Assembly (NCBI RefSeq): GCF_030067815.1
Contig: NZ_CP125968.1
Span: 2,720,001 to 2,784,000, forward strand
Source: Sporosarcina thermotolerans
GTDB lineage: Bacteria > Bacillota > Bacilli > Bacillales_A > Planococcaceae
Length of the DNA: 64,000 nucleotides
Direction of reading: 5' to 3'
Shown here: piece by piece, positions 9,455-19,157 of the stretch
Layout: each line of letters begins with the position of its first letter
Position numbering within the stretch: position 1 is the stretch's first letter
The notes under the pieces: model-generated
What the model was told of the DNA's origin: nothing
What the model saw: only the letters and a program-made list of their open reading frames with translations
Database searches by the model: none
Position numbers and translations under genes: made by a program

Positions 9455-11737
9455 ATCGTGAAGTTTGTATGGAATACCTATCCTTCCTCACCGTAATCGT
9501 GATAGATCCATAATCCGCCGTTGATATCGTTTGCAAATTATTCTGTTCAAAAGTGGCAAGTACCTCCGGATGAGGATGACCGTATCGATTATTCCTGCCG
9601 TAGGAAAGTATGGTTAGTTCAGGATGTAATGTTTTGATAAATGCATCTGAACTTGATGTACGGCTGCCATGATGACCGGCTTTAAGTATTAATTGGCCCC
9701 AATTCTTGTGCTCGTATTCTCTTACTATCCTCTTTTCCCCTTCGAATTCTAAATCCCCTGTAAAAAGAAATGATAGACCGGAAGTTTCCATTAATAGAAC
9801 AAGTGAACTATCATTCCCTTTATACAAACCCTTTTGGGGAGCGATATAGCTAAACACAGTCGGCCCTTCCTGCCAATGATATCCTTCGTTCATTGCAAAA
9901 ATAGGGATTTTCTTTTCTATAGCAATATGAAGCACTTCTTCCATTGTCAGTTCCTTTTCACTATTAGGGAGATGTGGATCTCCTTTACGGATATTTCCTC
10001 AAGTACTTCGTCAGCACCTTCTATATGATCACTATCCGCATGGCTAAGTATCAATTTATCTATTTTATTTATGCCTCTTCCCTTCAAAAAAGGAACAACG
10101 ATTTTCCTGCCAACTTCAAATTCCTTTTCCGGGGTACGCCAATTAGGTTCACCAAAGTTTACATTTCCTCCTGTATCAATAACGTAGACTTTCTGTCGGT
10201 GAGGAAGCTCAATAACGATAGCATCCCCTTGTCCAACATCAAGGAAAGTAACCTTCAATGACGGGTCCAAATAGGGTATATATGCAGGACTACTGCCGGA
10301 ACAAGTATAAAACAAAAGGATCGAAACGGATTTTTCCCACGCTCAAACGAGATAAAAAGAGGAACACTCCCATAACTATTAAAGCGGCCAGCACCGCAGG
10401 CGGTTTGCCTGGGACCCACATCTGATATGGTAAAGACGATAAGAACTCTGTAAATAACCCAAGCCAATTTCTAAGTGGTTCATAAATGAAGAAAATGATT
10501 GCTGCAATCGATGGTGACAAGTACGTTAACAAAAGCAAAAGTATATTTATCGGCAATATGATTACCGAATAAATGGGAACGTATAGTAAATTAACAACAA
10601 AAGACGACAGTGACAATTCATAAAAGTGATATAAAATAACTGGATATAGCGCCAATTGGGTAATCATTGTAACAAGAAACGAAATGGCTAATCCTGATTT
10701 CTGACGGAAAGAATTTTGGTTGAATAGACTAATGAAAATGCAGCCAAGTAAGAAAGTTGAAATCCTGGTTGAAAAGCGACCCATGGCTGTAATAGGATAA
10801 ACAGGCTGCACTTACGGCAAGCGCATCATCCATTCGCATCCTAAACCGTCCAGAGGCTGTCAAAAGAATGAGAACCGTAACGGAAACAGCACGCCAAACA
10901 GATGGGGCCCCTCCTGCAATTACCGCGTACAGAGGCAACAGGATCACTAAGAGAGTATCTACAGTTTCCTTCCTCAAAGACAACCTGATAAGCAGAGCCC
11001 AAATAGAAAGGTCAATAAACCTACATGAAGACCGGATATTGCAAACAGATGGGTTATGCCCAATGTCCTGTAACTCGCTGCCTAGTTCTTCGTCCATACC
11101 GCTCCTATCACCAATTAATAAAGATTCGGCCTCGACCACCAGGCTTTCAGGAAAGTTATCCTTTATATGCTGTTTCACCCGCCACCTATGCTCCGATAAT
11201 ACAGTTTGTATGCCAGTATTTTTTTTATAGTTAGCGATTTGTTCAGCCTCAAACATTCCAATTGCACCATTCGCTTTTAAGTAATTCTCCATGTTAAAAG
11301 AATAGTCATGTGCAGCTGGAGGCAAGTCTTGGAAAGCTCCGGATAAAGTAAACTGATATGAAGGTATGTGGATGTCCTCGAACTGTCTTTTCTGTTTTTC
11401 ATTTGTAAACTTCAATTTCGAATAAACAATTTCATTGGAATTAGTTTTAGCAAAGCCCTTCAAAACTCCACCATCTATTTTCACCTGATCTGTCCAGGTT
11501 AGTGTTATGGTTATGGGTGTACCGCCTGTTTAAGCTCGGGTATTTGCATGGAAATGAGAAAATAAGAAAAAAACGTTGCTGTTAACGCAAAAAGCGGTGT
11601 GAGCAAATCTTTTTTTCTACGAAGAAAAACGGGAAAAGAAGAAGATTGAGTAATAAAATCTGAACCGGACCGTACGCGGCAAAAGCCGATACGGCAACCG
11701 GTATACAAACATAAATTGGACGTATTTCACCAATCAA
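9453..11737 (-). CDS. comEC: DNA uptake channel protein ComEC/Rec2 (at least eight frameshifts)
   Basis: ComEC forms the inner-membrane channel for single-stranded DNA in natural transformation. The pieces run in order: N-terminal membrane helices (MIGEIRPIYVCIPVAV from a TTG at 11737 overlapping the comEB stop), an OB-like domain (KLKFTNEKQKRQFEDIHIPS), the competence domain with AISGLHVGLLTF, and a metallo-beta-lactamase-like domain with FLDVGQGDAIVIE, LSHADSDHIEG and GHHGS. They sit in different frames, joined at about 11626, 11522, 11060, 10998, 10812, 10697, 10310 and 9965, each by one base. The density is far above the rest of the window, so either local read quality is poor or the gene is decaying; I cannot tell which. 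Confidence 0.85.
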
Positions 11738-12297
11738 TTGCCGAATAGGTCATCCACCCTTCTCTTAAATGAGGACAGTTTATCTGTAGGTGCGCCCAAT
11801 GCTTTCATTTCATCAAGTATGTCAGTGAGCAACTCCACTTTTCCATCCTTGGTGAAATCGACTTTACTTTCATCGTTAGGGATATGATTTAATTCAACTC
11901 CAGCTTGCTCAAATAGCTTTATCGCATATTCGTTGTTTCTGTAATCCTTTGCATAATTGACTGTTCGAATTCCCGCTTGAATAATCGCTTTCGAACATTG
12001 CAGGCAAGGGAAATGGGTGACATAGATGCTTGCTCCGTCTATTGGACTACCATACTTCGCACATTGCAATAATGCGTTCATCTCAGCATGGATTGTACGG
12101 ACACAATGATTATCGACGACATAGCATCCGTGGTCGATACAATGGTCTCCACCAGAAATAGAACCGTTATAGCCCCCTGCAATAATTCTATTATCCCTAA
12201 CAATTGTCGCTCCGACAGCAAGTCTTGTACAAGTGCTTCTGACCGCAAGAAGATGGCATTGCGCCATGAAAAACTGATCCCATGTAATACGCTCCAT
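11734..12297 (-). CDS. comEB: dCMP deaminase family protein ComEB
   Basis: A 187-residue zinc-dependent cytidine/deoxycytidylate deaminase. The zinc site is HAEMNALL with FPCLQCSKAII. A nucleotide site is suggested by SISGGDHCIDHGC. In B. subtilis ComEB lies in the competence operon and helps polar localisation of ComGA rather than DNA uptake itself. GGAGG lies five bases before ATG 12297. It overlaps the proposed comEC start by four bases, which suggests translational coupling. Confidence 0.95.
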   Translation of the reverse strand: MERITWDQFFMAQCHLLAVRSTCTRLAVGATIVRDNRIIAGGYNGSISGGDHCIDHGCYVVDNHCVRTIHAEMNALLQCAKYGSPIDGASIYVTHFPCLQCSKAIIQAGIRTVNYAKDYRNNEYAIKLFEQAGVELNHIPNDESKVDFTKDGKVELLTDILDEMKALGAPTDKLSSFKRRVDDLFGN

Positions 12298-12319
12298 ATG
12301 TATGCCTCCAAACTATTTC

Positions 12320-12988
12320 TTAGTTGGTTGAAATAAAAGACTCAAGTTTTTCAAATGTCTTTTGTCCAATTCCAGACACTACCATTATCGCTTCAGGAGA
12401 GTTAAAAAAACCATTTTCTTCACGATATTTTACAATCGCCGCAGCTTTCGACGGCCCGATTCCCGGAATCGTCATTAACTCCTGAACGTCTGCAAGATTA
12501 ATATTAACTTTTCCATCATTATTCTGTTGGCCTATGCCCGAATGAGGCATCGATACATTTTTAGAATCATAAAAATCCATTTCTTCGCCTTCCCTTGGTA
12601 TATAAATGAATAATTCATCTACCAATTTCATCGCATGGTTCAACATTCGGGAATCTGCATTCGGCAAATAACCTCCCGCAGCATGTATCGCATCGATCAG
12701 GCGATCCCCTTCGACTAAGGAATATACACCAGGATATTTCACGGCTCCTTGAATATCAACCATGATCAATACCGGGAAAATTTCATCCTTACTATCCGTG
12801 GGCTCCTCTTCAGGAAGTTCTTCCTCTAAAACATTAATAATTGGGGATTGACCGCTTACGATAATCGGATGATTATCAGCCTGTCCTCGGGGAAAGAACA
12901 GTATTGCGGAAAGTACAGCGATTGCTGCAATGGGGGTGATGATCCTACGCCATTTACCTGAAGAAAATGAAGTAAGCAGCACTGTCAC
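12320..12988 (-). CDS. comEA: Competence DNA receptor ComEA
   Basis: ComEA is a membrane-anchored double-stranded DNA receptor. The 222-residue protein has an N-terminal membrane helix (about residues 14-30), an acidic linker, an SLBB domain (VDIQGAVKYPGVYSL onwards) and two helix-hairpin-helix motifs at the C-terminus (VNINLADVQELMTIPGIG and VVSGIGQKTFEKLESF). The start is uncertain: GTG 12988 is the most upstream candidate and lacks a clear ribosome site. It heads the comEA-comEB-comEC order. The gene itself is unbroken, unlike comEC. Confidence 0.92.
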   Translation of the reverse strand: MTVLLTSFSSGKWRRIITPIAAIAVLSAILFFPRGQADNHPIIVSGQSPIINVLEEELPEEEPTDSKDEIFPVLIMVDIQGAVKYPGVYSLVEGDRLIDAIHAAGGYLPNADSRMLNHAMKLVDELFIYIPREGEEMDFYDSKNVSMPHSGIGQQNNDGKVNINLADVQELMTIPGIGPSKAAAIVKYREENGFFNSPEAIMVVSGIGQKTFEKLESFISTN

Positions 12989-13033
12989 CCTTTCTTCGAG
13001 GCATCCATATGGAGTCTTATACCACTATAAACG

Positions 13034-13056
13034 AAAACTTCCTAAAAAGGAAGTTT
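13034..13056 (-). terminator. Terminator after yqeM
   Basis: Read on the minus strand, AAACTTCC and GGAAGTTT pair around a short T-rich loop, immediately after the yqeM stop, with a few T following. Confidence 0.6.
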
Positions 13057-13801
13057 CATTTACGGACTTGAAAAAAAATTCTTTCACTTTCTTCATATGG
13101 TGGTTCATCTTCCCAATCTGCAAAAATACGCTCCACCTTAAACCCGGCACTCTGCAACATCTCTACATAATCATGAACATGGTATGTTGTCTGAAGATGA
13201 CTTTCATTGAACCTCCGATAAAGACCATTTTCCTCCTTGACGAAGAAAGCTAGATTGGAGTAGACCGAATGCTCCGTATCCCTTCCTCCGTTTCCCAAAT
13301 GTAGGCAATTCGTTCATTATCAAATGTAAAAGGCCCTTCCATGAAAATGACATCCGTCTTAAAGGTGGAATGCACATCAAACATCAACAAACCACCGTTT
13401 TTTAGTATCGAATGAATTCCCTTAAAGGTTTGGAGTACACTCTCGCGATCGGGAAGATAATTCAGGGAATCTATCGCAATGACTGCCCCATCATATTCCG
13501 GCGTACCTTCAATTTCCTGCATAGGCTGCTCTATAAATTGAATTGGCATTGAAAGGGCATTTGCTCTTTTCTTCGCAACTTCAAGCATATCCGCCGAGAG
13601 GTCAATTCCAGTAACATCCGCTCCTGCCTTTGCAAGTTTCACGGAGAGTAATCCAGTTCCGCAGCCGATATCGATGATTCTGCGATTTTTCAACCCATCT
13701 AATGAAAGTGAGAGTAATTCCACATAAGCATCGTATGGAATATCAGTCATTAGCTCATCGTAAACGAGTGCGAAATTTGTGTAGGCTTCTTTATTGCTCA
13801 T
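13056..13801 (-). CDS. yqeM: SAM-dependent methyltransferase YqeM (one frameshift)
   Basis: A class I methyltransferase of unknown substrate. SAM-binding motif I is IIDIGCGTGLLSVKLA, followed by DVTGIDLSADML and LLMFDVHS. The frame breaks at about 13280: restoring one G in GGG joins IWETEEG to DTEHSVYSNLAFF, giving a protein of about 248 residues. Its ATG overlaps the rsfS stop by eleven bases, so the two are probably coupled. It closes the yqeG-to-yqeM cluster. A single-base error is more likely than a real split. Confidence 0.85.
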
Positions 13802-14135
13802 TGGCCATTTTCAGTAAAGGGGCGTCTCCCCATAACTTTTCCAAATTATAATAGCCACGTTCATCTTTATGGAATACGTGTACAACTACATCACCTAAAT
13901 CTACAAGCACCCATCTTCCAGTTTCCAGGCCTTCTACTCTTTTCACAACATAGTTATTTTCAGAAGCCTTATCTGCTACTTCCCTTGCGATTGCTTGTAC
14001 CTGACGTTCTGAGTTCGCATGGCAGATGATGAATTGATCTGCTATGAGTGAAACACCCTCCATGTTTAAAACGACGATCTCCTGTGCGTGCTTGTCGTCT
14101 ACTGCTTTATATGCTATTTCCAATAATGTTGTCAT
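13791..14135 (-). CDS. rsfS: Ribosomal silencing factor RsfS
   Basis: RsfS binds uL14 on the large subunit and blocks subunit joining when nutrients are short. The 114-residue protein has the DUF143 fold with VVLNMEGVSLIADQFIICHA, ETGRWVLVDLGDVVVHVFH and RGYYNLEKLWGDAP. AAAGGAAACG lies upstream of ATG 14135. It sits between yqeK and yqeM as in B. subtilis (yqeL). Confidence 0.96.
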   Translation of the reverse strand: MTTLLEIAYKAVDDKHAQEIVVLNMEGVSLIADQFIICHANSERQVQAIAREVADKASENNYVVKRVEGLETGRWVLVDLGDVVVHVFHKDERGYYNLEKLWGDAPLLKMANEQ

Positions 14136-14164
14136 ATTTCACGTTTCCTTTCGTAGTTGACTGT

Positions 14165-14722
14165 TCATCTTTGTACGTGCTCATTATAGCATTCGAAAGA
14201 GTCAGGGAAAACTGTTATCCGCTTGTCAATTAGATAACCGACCGAATGAATGATACAAGACTTCATCGCCTCTTCAATCGATAATTCGGCTGTCTTTCGA
14301 AGCTCCTCGATTCCGGGGAATGTTCGCCCCGGTTCAATCAGGTCTGCAACATAAATTACTTTCTCAAGGGCAGACATTCCTGCCCTGCCAGTTGTATGGT
14401 AACGTATGGCATTCTGTATATCCAATTCTTTTACCCCGAATTCATCACGTGCTATGATCTTCCCTGCAGCTGCATGCCAAATTTCATGGTGAAAATCAAG
14501 AAGCCTACTATCTTCACCATTTTCTTCAATTAGTTTACGCATATCTGCTGGTTCCATGTTTTTCGCAACATCATGTAACAAAGCAGCTAACTCTGCCTTT
14601 TCGACTGAAATTCCAAAGCGAACAGCCAAGACTTTTGCAGTTTCCGCAACTCTAATAACATGTTCGAACCGTTTTAAAGAAAGACGTTTTTTGATTTCCT
14701 CAATTATTTGTCGGGTTTCCAT
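14165..14722 (-). CDS. yqeK: HD-domain Ap4A hydrolase YqeK
   Basis: YqeK proteins are symmetrical diadenosine tetraphosphate hydrolases with a bimetal HD site. The 185-residue protein has FEHVIRVAETA, LAALLHDVAKN (HD motif), HHEIWHAAAGKI and IRYHTTGRAGM supplying metal ligands. ATG 14722 is preceded by GGAGGG at five bases and overlaps the end of nadD by 23 bases. It belongs to the nadD-yqeK-rsfS unit. Confidence 0.95.
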   Translation of the reverse strand: METRQIIEEIKKRLSLKRFEHVIRVAETAKVLAVRFGISVEKAELAALLHDVAKNMEPADMRKLIEENGEDSRLLDFHHEIWHAAAGKIIARDEFGVKELDIQNAIRYHTTGRAGMSALEKVIYVADLIEPGRTFPGIEELRKTAELSIEEAMKSCIIHSVGYLIDKRITVFPDSFECYNEHVQR

Positions 14723-15281
14723 AGAGTCCCTCCAAACGGATAAAATTTTCAACTTTTTCCGGAACGAGAAATCGAATTGTCCCATTTGACCCAATCCTCT
14801 CCCGAATGAGTGTCGAGGAAAGTTCGATTTCAGGAATTTGAACCATTCTAATCGGAAAATCTGATTTTCCGATTGTACCCGGTCTACCAACTCCAACAAA
14901 CTTGACGACTTTTACAAGTTCTTCTATTTTATACCAATTTGGGAGGATATCAATCATATCCCCACCGATAATAAAATAAAAATCACTGCCCGGTTCATGT
15001 TCCTTTAACCGCTTCATGGTTTCAAAGGTATATGAAACCCCACCTTGCTCAACTTCAAAAGCGGAAACAGACAAACCATTCGTCCCTTCTACAGCGAGGT
15101 CCACCATGCGAAGACGCTGCTCAGGTGTCGCATCTGTCGGGTTCGACTTATGCGGCGGGATAGAGGTCGGCATAAGCCGTACTTCGTCAAGGCCGAGAGC
15201 ATGTTTCACCTCATTGGCGATAATCAGATGTCCGATATGGGGAGGGTTAAAAGTGCCTCCCAATAGTCCAACCTTTTTCAT
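14700..15281 (-). CDS. nadD: Nicotinate-nucleotide adenylyltransferase
   Basis: NadD makes deamido-NAD from nicotinate mononucleotide and ATP. The 193-residue protein opens MKKVGLLGGTFNPPHIGHL with the HxGH nucleotidyltransferase motif; RLMPTSIPPHK and LSSTLIRERI (SxTxxR) are also conserved. GGAG lies six bases before ATG 15281, which I prefer over an in-frame start at 15353. It overlaps yqeK and follows yhbY. Confidence 0.97.
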   Translation of the reverse strand: MKKVGLLGGTFNPPHIGHLIIANEVKHALGLDEVRLMPTSIPPHKSNPTDATPEQRLRMVDLAVEGTNGLSVSAFEVEQGGVSYTFETMKRLKEHEPGSDFYFIIGGDMIDILPNWYKIEELVKVVKFVGVGRPGTIGKSDFPIRMVQIPEIELSSTLIRERIGSNGTIRFLVPEKVENFIRLEGLYGNPTNN

Positions 15282-15291
15282 AATCCGCTCC

Positions 15292-15579
15292 TTATGGAAG
15301 GACAATCCGTTTTTTCTCTTTCGATTCTTTGTAAAGCACAAGGATTTTACCAATCACTTGCGCAACTTCAATTCCAGCACTTTCAAGTTTTGAAGCAATT
15401 TCATTCTTATCCTCTTCACAATTTTGAAGAATGCTCACTTTTATCAATTCCCTTGCTTCAAGTGCTTCCTCAATCTGTTTAATAATTTGATCTGTCAAAC
15501 CGCCTTTTCCGATTTGAAAAATAGGTTGAAGATGATGTGCTTCACTACGTAAATAACTTTTTTGTTTTCCAGATAACAT
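15292..15579 (-). CDS. yhbY: CRM-domain ribosome-associated RNA-binding protein YhbY
   Basis: A 95-residue protein made of a single CRM domain that binds pre-50S particles. The GxxG loop is IGKGGLTD (about residues 24-31), and QLLN-type C-terminal helix KILVLYKES follows. In B. subtilis this gene is yqeI. It starts directly after the aroE stop, so the pair is cotranscribed and probably coupled. Confidence 0.93.
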   Translation of the reverse strand: MLSGKQKSYLRSEAHHLQPIFQIGKGGLTDQIIKQIEEALEARELIKVSILQNCEEDKNEIASKLESAGIEVAQVIGKILVLYKESKEKKRIVLP

Positions 15580-16409
15580 TTAATTTCCTCCAAGTTTTGT
15601 TGAAATGGACTGAATCATTTTACGCGTATCAGGGGTAATGCCTGTCCACAACTCAAATGATAGGGCACCTTGATGGACGAACATTCCGATACCATTCAAT
15701 GTCTTACCGCCCGATTCACGAGCAATTCGTAAAAAATCAGTTTCGAACGGATTATAGATGATGTCCGCGACAATTGTTCCTTCAGTTATTCCCGAGGGAT
15801 CCAAAGGGATTCCGCTGCGGGCATAATTCATGCCAACGGACGTCGTTTGTACGATCAATTCAAATTTGCCGATTGCCGATTCGGCATCTTTAAATGATAA
15901 AGCAGAACCTGAAGAAAAACCACCAGATAACTGCAAAGCTTTTTCAAAGGTCCTATTCGTAAAAGTGATGGGACCAAAACCGGCGTCCTCCAAGGCAAAA
16001 GATATACCACTTGCCGCTCCTCCCGCACCGATGACAAGTACATTACCGATAGTTTCCCCTAATGCGTAGACTTCTTGCAATGAACGGACAAATCCTTGTC
16101 CATCAGTATTCATACCGTAAAGAGTACCGTCTTCAAGCACTTTTACTGTATTCACAGCATTCATTCGACTTGCGGTTTGTCCAATTTATCTATAAAAGGA
16201 ATAATGGCAGTCTTGTGAGGAACAGTTACGTTCCAACCGCTGCATCCCAATCTTTTTAGGCTACTTACAGCAGCTTCCAATTCATCTGCCTTCACATGTA
16301 CCGGTATATAGGATGCGTTAATCTGGTTTTCTCTGAACCAGGCTTCATGCATTTCTGGAGACATCGATTGTGCAATTGGGTCACCAATAACTGCATACCA
16401 CTTCTTCAT
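15580..16409 (-). CDS. aroE: Shikimate dehydrogenase AroE (one frameshift)
   Basis: AroE reduces 3-dehydroshikimate with NADPH in aromatic amino-acid synthesis. The N-terminal part has GDPIAQSMSPEMHE (shikimate-binding serines) and GWNVTVPHKTAI with the catalytic lysine. The C-terminal part has VLVIGAGGAASGISFAL, the NADP-binding loop, and IGMFVHQGALSFELW. The two lie in different frames and join at about 16172 (KLDKP to ASRMNAVNTV) if one base is restored. The result is about 277 residues, as usual. A strong AAGGGGGG precedes ATG 16409. The enzyme is a single-copy housekeeping gene, so an error is likely. Confidence 0.92.
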
Positions 16410-16422
16410 GGACTGTCCCCCC

Positions 16423-17522
16423 TTAAATAAGTGATGGACGGAGCACTACATCAACACCACGGGTGCGTGTACTGCAACAACTACTCCGGGATGCTGCACA
16501 GTGATCCAGCCCAAGCCCGAAATGACAAGATCCATTTTCGGTTTTTTAATGGAAAATTCATGTCTTACAAGTGGCGGCATTTTCTCAAGTGATTCTCCGC
16601 TTGGTGGTGAAAGTAAATCACCTAAATGCGAAGCATATAATGAATCCGCATTTTCCAACTTTGTACGATGGATAGGAAGGTCATTCGATATATGGATTGT
16701 GAAAGAGGAACGGTCACCCTTAAGGAAATCGAACCTAGCGAGCCCTCCTATGAATAGAGTCTGCTCAGCATTCAATTGGAACACTTTTGGTTTTAACTCT
16801 TTTTTCGGAGTAATCGCCTTAAGATCTTTGGCATCTAAATGATGGGCCATTTGATGGTCGTTAATAATTCCAGGCGTATCATATATAGCCTTTCCGTCGT
16901 CAAGAGGAATTTCAACTAAGTCGAGCGTAGTCCCAGGGAAATGGGATGTCGTAATAACCTCACCCATACCTGTTGCATTCTTTATGATTCGATTTATGAA
17001 CGTTGACTTTCCAACATTCGTGCAACCGACAACGTAGACATCTTTCCCTTTTCTATATTTATCGATAGCTTCCATTGCCTCTTCCATGCCATGCCCTTTA
17101 TGTGCGGAAATAAGTAACACATCGATTGGCTTCAGCCCCAATTTTGCGGCTTCAGCTTTCATCCAATTGATAAGTCGATTGCGATTGATTGATTTGGGAA
17201 GGACGTCGGATTTATTGCCGACTAACAATATATCCTTATCGCCAACGAATCGTTGCAATCCATTTATCCAGCTACCGTTAAAATCAAAAATATCAACGAT
17301 TTTAATGACAAGGCCATCTTTGTTCCCAATACCATTCAAAATCTTGAGGAAATCGTCACCAGATAATGAGACGGGCTGCAATTCATTGTAATTGCGAAGT
17401 CGGAAACAGCGTTGACAAATGACTTCCTCCTTCTCCAATGACGATGGAGGAGCAAAACCTTCCTTTTTCGGATCCTCCGTTTGAATTTCTATTCCACAAC
17501 CTATACATTTAAGTTGTTCCAA
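16423..17522 (-). CDS. yqeH: Ribosome biogenesis GTPase YqeH (frameshift at C-terminus)
   Basis: YqeH is a circularly permuted GTPase needed for 30S assembly. An N-terminal zinc finger (CIGCG and CQRCF) precedes a domain in permuted order: NKSD (G4), SAHKG (G5), GCTNVGKST (G1), then DTPG (G3). The start is probably TTG 17522 (MEQLKCIGCG), with GGAGG seven bases upstream; an ATG at 17537 lies within the yqeG end. Near the C-terminus the frame runs into an early stop at 16446, but restoring one C at about 16461 gives the family-like end RGVDVVLRPSLI with a stop at 16423. Confidence 0.92.
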
Positions 17523-17524
17523 CC

Positions 17525-18049
17525 TTATTCCTCCCATTCAATCTTTCCAAGACGTTTGAGTCTGGCCAAGATTCTTCTTTCAATCATCCTGTTAAACTTT
17601 GTAACAAAGCCATCTGAGCTTGCTACAGGAACAACAAGTATCGTACGCAGGCCAAATCGATTGCCACCTAACACATCTGTCATAAGCTGATCTCCCACCA
17701 TTACAACCTCTTCCTTTTGTAAGCCCATCGTGGCAAGTGCCTTTTTAAAGTTTCTTGCCAATGGTTTACGGGCGTCACATATGAATGGTGTACCAAGTGG
17801 ATCACAGAATGTCTGCACACGGGCATGATTGTTATTCGAAAGAATCGTCACTTGAAGACCCGCGTCTTGCATCATTTTCATCCACTCCGAAATTTCGGGA
17901 GTCGCCTCTGGCCGATCCCATTCCACAAGCGTATTATCTAAATCGGTAATGATTCCTTTAATTCCTTTTTCAATTAGTTTATCCGGCGAAATTTGAAAGA
18001 TGTCTTTAACATACTCATCCGGCAGAAAGTAATTATACAAGTTATCCAC
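17525..18049 (-). CDS. yqeG: HAD-family phosphatase YqeG
   Basis: A HAD subfamily IIIA phosphatase of about 174 residues. Motif I is ITDLDNTLVEWDRP with the nucleophile aspartate, motif II is VTILSNNN, the lysine is in ARKPLARNFK, and motif III is VMVGDQLMTDVLGGN. The likely start is GTG 18049 (VDNLYNYFLPDEYV) with TTGGAG upstream; TTG 18040 is possible too. The gene is fixed next to yqeH in Bacillales. Its physiological substrate is not settled. Confidence 0.92.
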   Translation of the reverse strand: MDNLYNYFLPDEYVKDIFQISPDKLIEKGIKGIITDLDNTLVEWDRPEATPEISEWMKMMQDAGLQVTILSNNNHARVQTFCDPLGTPFICDARKPLARNFKKALATMGLQKEEVVMVGDQLMTDVLGGNRFGLRTILVVPVASSDGFVTKFNRMIERRILARLKRLGKIEWEE

Positions 18050-18209
18050 TCCGTTATATCTCCAATTCAAAGTGTATTATACCACAACAGAAGCGTTTCA
18101 CATGCATTGTAAGAGAGACAAATCCTTTTCAATCATTCGCTTCACCACGCCGAATTAATACAAGCCGTCAGCGCATATGCTGTCATATAACGACACAGGA
18201 GGTGGACCG

Positions 18210-18909
18210 ATGAGCGGATTTGTTATGACACTCGTCCAACTGTGGGTCGAAATCCCGGCAATGGTCGGCTATATCCGGGGCAGGCATTCCGTCGCCCGTT
18301 ATCCAAAGCGGAAGAAGCGGATTGTTTGAAGCGATTGGCAGAAGGTGATGAGAGCGCAAGAGATGAGCTAATAGAAAGGAATATGCGCCTCGTCGCTCAC
18401 GTAGTAAAAAAATTCCACCCAAAACACGAACAACTGGACGATTACATTTCCATTGGTACAATCGGGCTTATGAAGGCTGTAAACAGTTTTACACTTGACC
18501 GTAAAACGAAATTAGCGACATATGCAGCCCGTTGTATTGAAAATGAAATACTCATGTACCTAAGAACCCAAAAAAAAGTGCAAAAAGACGTATCGCTTTT
18601 TGATCCAATCGGACAGACAAGGATGGGCAGTCCCTTCAGATAGCAGATTTGTTGCAAACCGAAGAGGAAGCTCCAGTCGAAACCGTCCAACAGAAAGAGC
18701 TTAAAGAACGGCTTTATCGCCATCTTGGAAAGTTGGATGGAAGGGAGCTCGAAATCATCCAAAGAAGATATGGATTATTGGATGATCAACCGATGACCCA
18801 AAAGGACATTGCCCAGCAACTCAATATTTCAAGAAGCTATGTTTCCCGTATCGAGAAAAGGGCCATTGTCAAATTGTATCAGCTATTTAAGCATGAATAC
18901 AATGAATAA
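18210..18909 (+). CDS. sigK: Mother-cell sporulation sigma factor SigK, uninterrupted (two frameshifts)
   Basis: SigK directs late mother-cell transcription. It starts at ATG 18210 after AGGAGGTGG, with a hydrophobic pro-sequence (MSGFVMTLVQLWVEIPAMVG) of the kind removed by SpoIVFB. Region 2 has MRLVAHVVKKFHP, DYISIGTIGLMKAVNSF and LATYAARCIENEILMYLR. Region 4 has KDIAQQLNISRSYVSRIEKRA. One base is missing at about 18290-18296 (RGRHS to PLSKAEE) and one at about 18611 (DPIGQ to DKDGQSLQIADLL). No skin-type prophage interrupts it. A weak SigE-like promoter may lie near 18150-18180, not convincingly. Confidence 0.92.
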
Positions 18910-19066
18910 CCAAAAGCGGAGGGCGCCTGCTTATTCCCAACAAGCGGTGGAAGACATGCCGGAAAGGCGCACTTTGCCTTTTTGGCATGTCTGAACCGAC
19001 TTGAGGGACTGGCGCTCGGAGTCTATACGTAAACAAAAACGCAGGGCGACCGGAGTCTATACGAAG
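18910..19066 (+). repeat. Structured intergenic repeat, family A copy 3, plus a short partial copy
   Basis: It begins CCAAAAGCGGAGGGCGCC directly after the sigK stop and reaches GGCGCTCGGAGTCTATACG at about 19029. GGCGCC near the start and GGCGCT near the end can pair where copy 2 has GGGTGGC and GCCACCC. A second, truncated piece (ACGCAGGGCGACCGGAGTC) follows at about 19037-19060. The stretch 18910-19157 holds no other gene I can support; a GGCGTTTCCTT / AAGGAAACGCC stem at about 19071-19118 may be the sigK terminator. Confidence 0.7.
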
Positions 19067-19157
19067 TAAAAAGGCGTTTCCTTACACAGGGCCCCCGGCC
19101 GCGTGAAAGGAAACGCCAATTTAATGCATTTTGTTTTTACATCTCGCATTTAGGATA

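Noticed and set aside
15580-16409. aroE as two genes overlapping by ATGA, suggesting real translational coupling
   Set aside because: The second piece lacks the start of the conserved core and begins mid-domain; one added base restores the whole enzyme.
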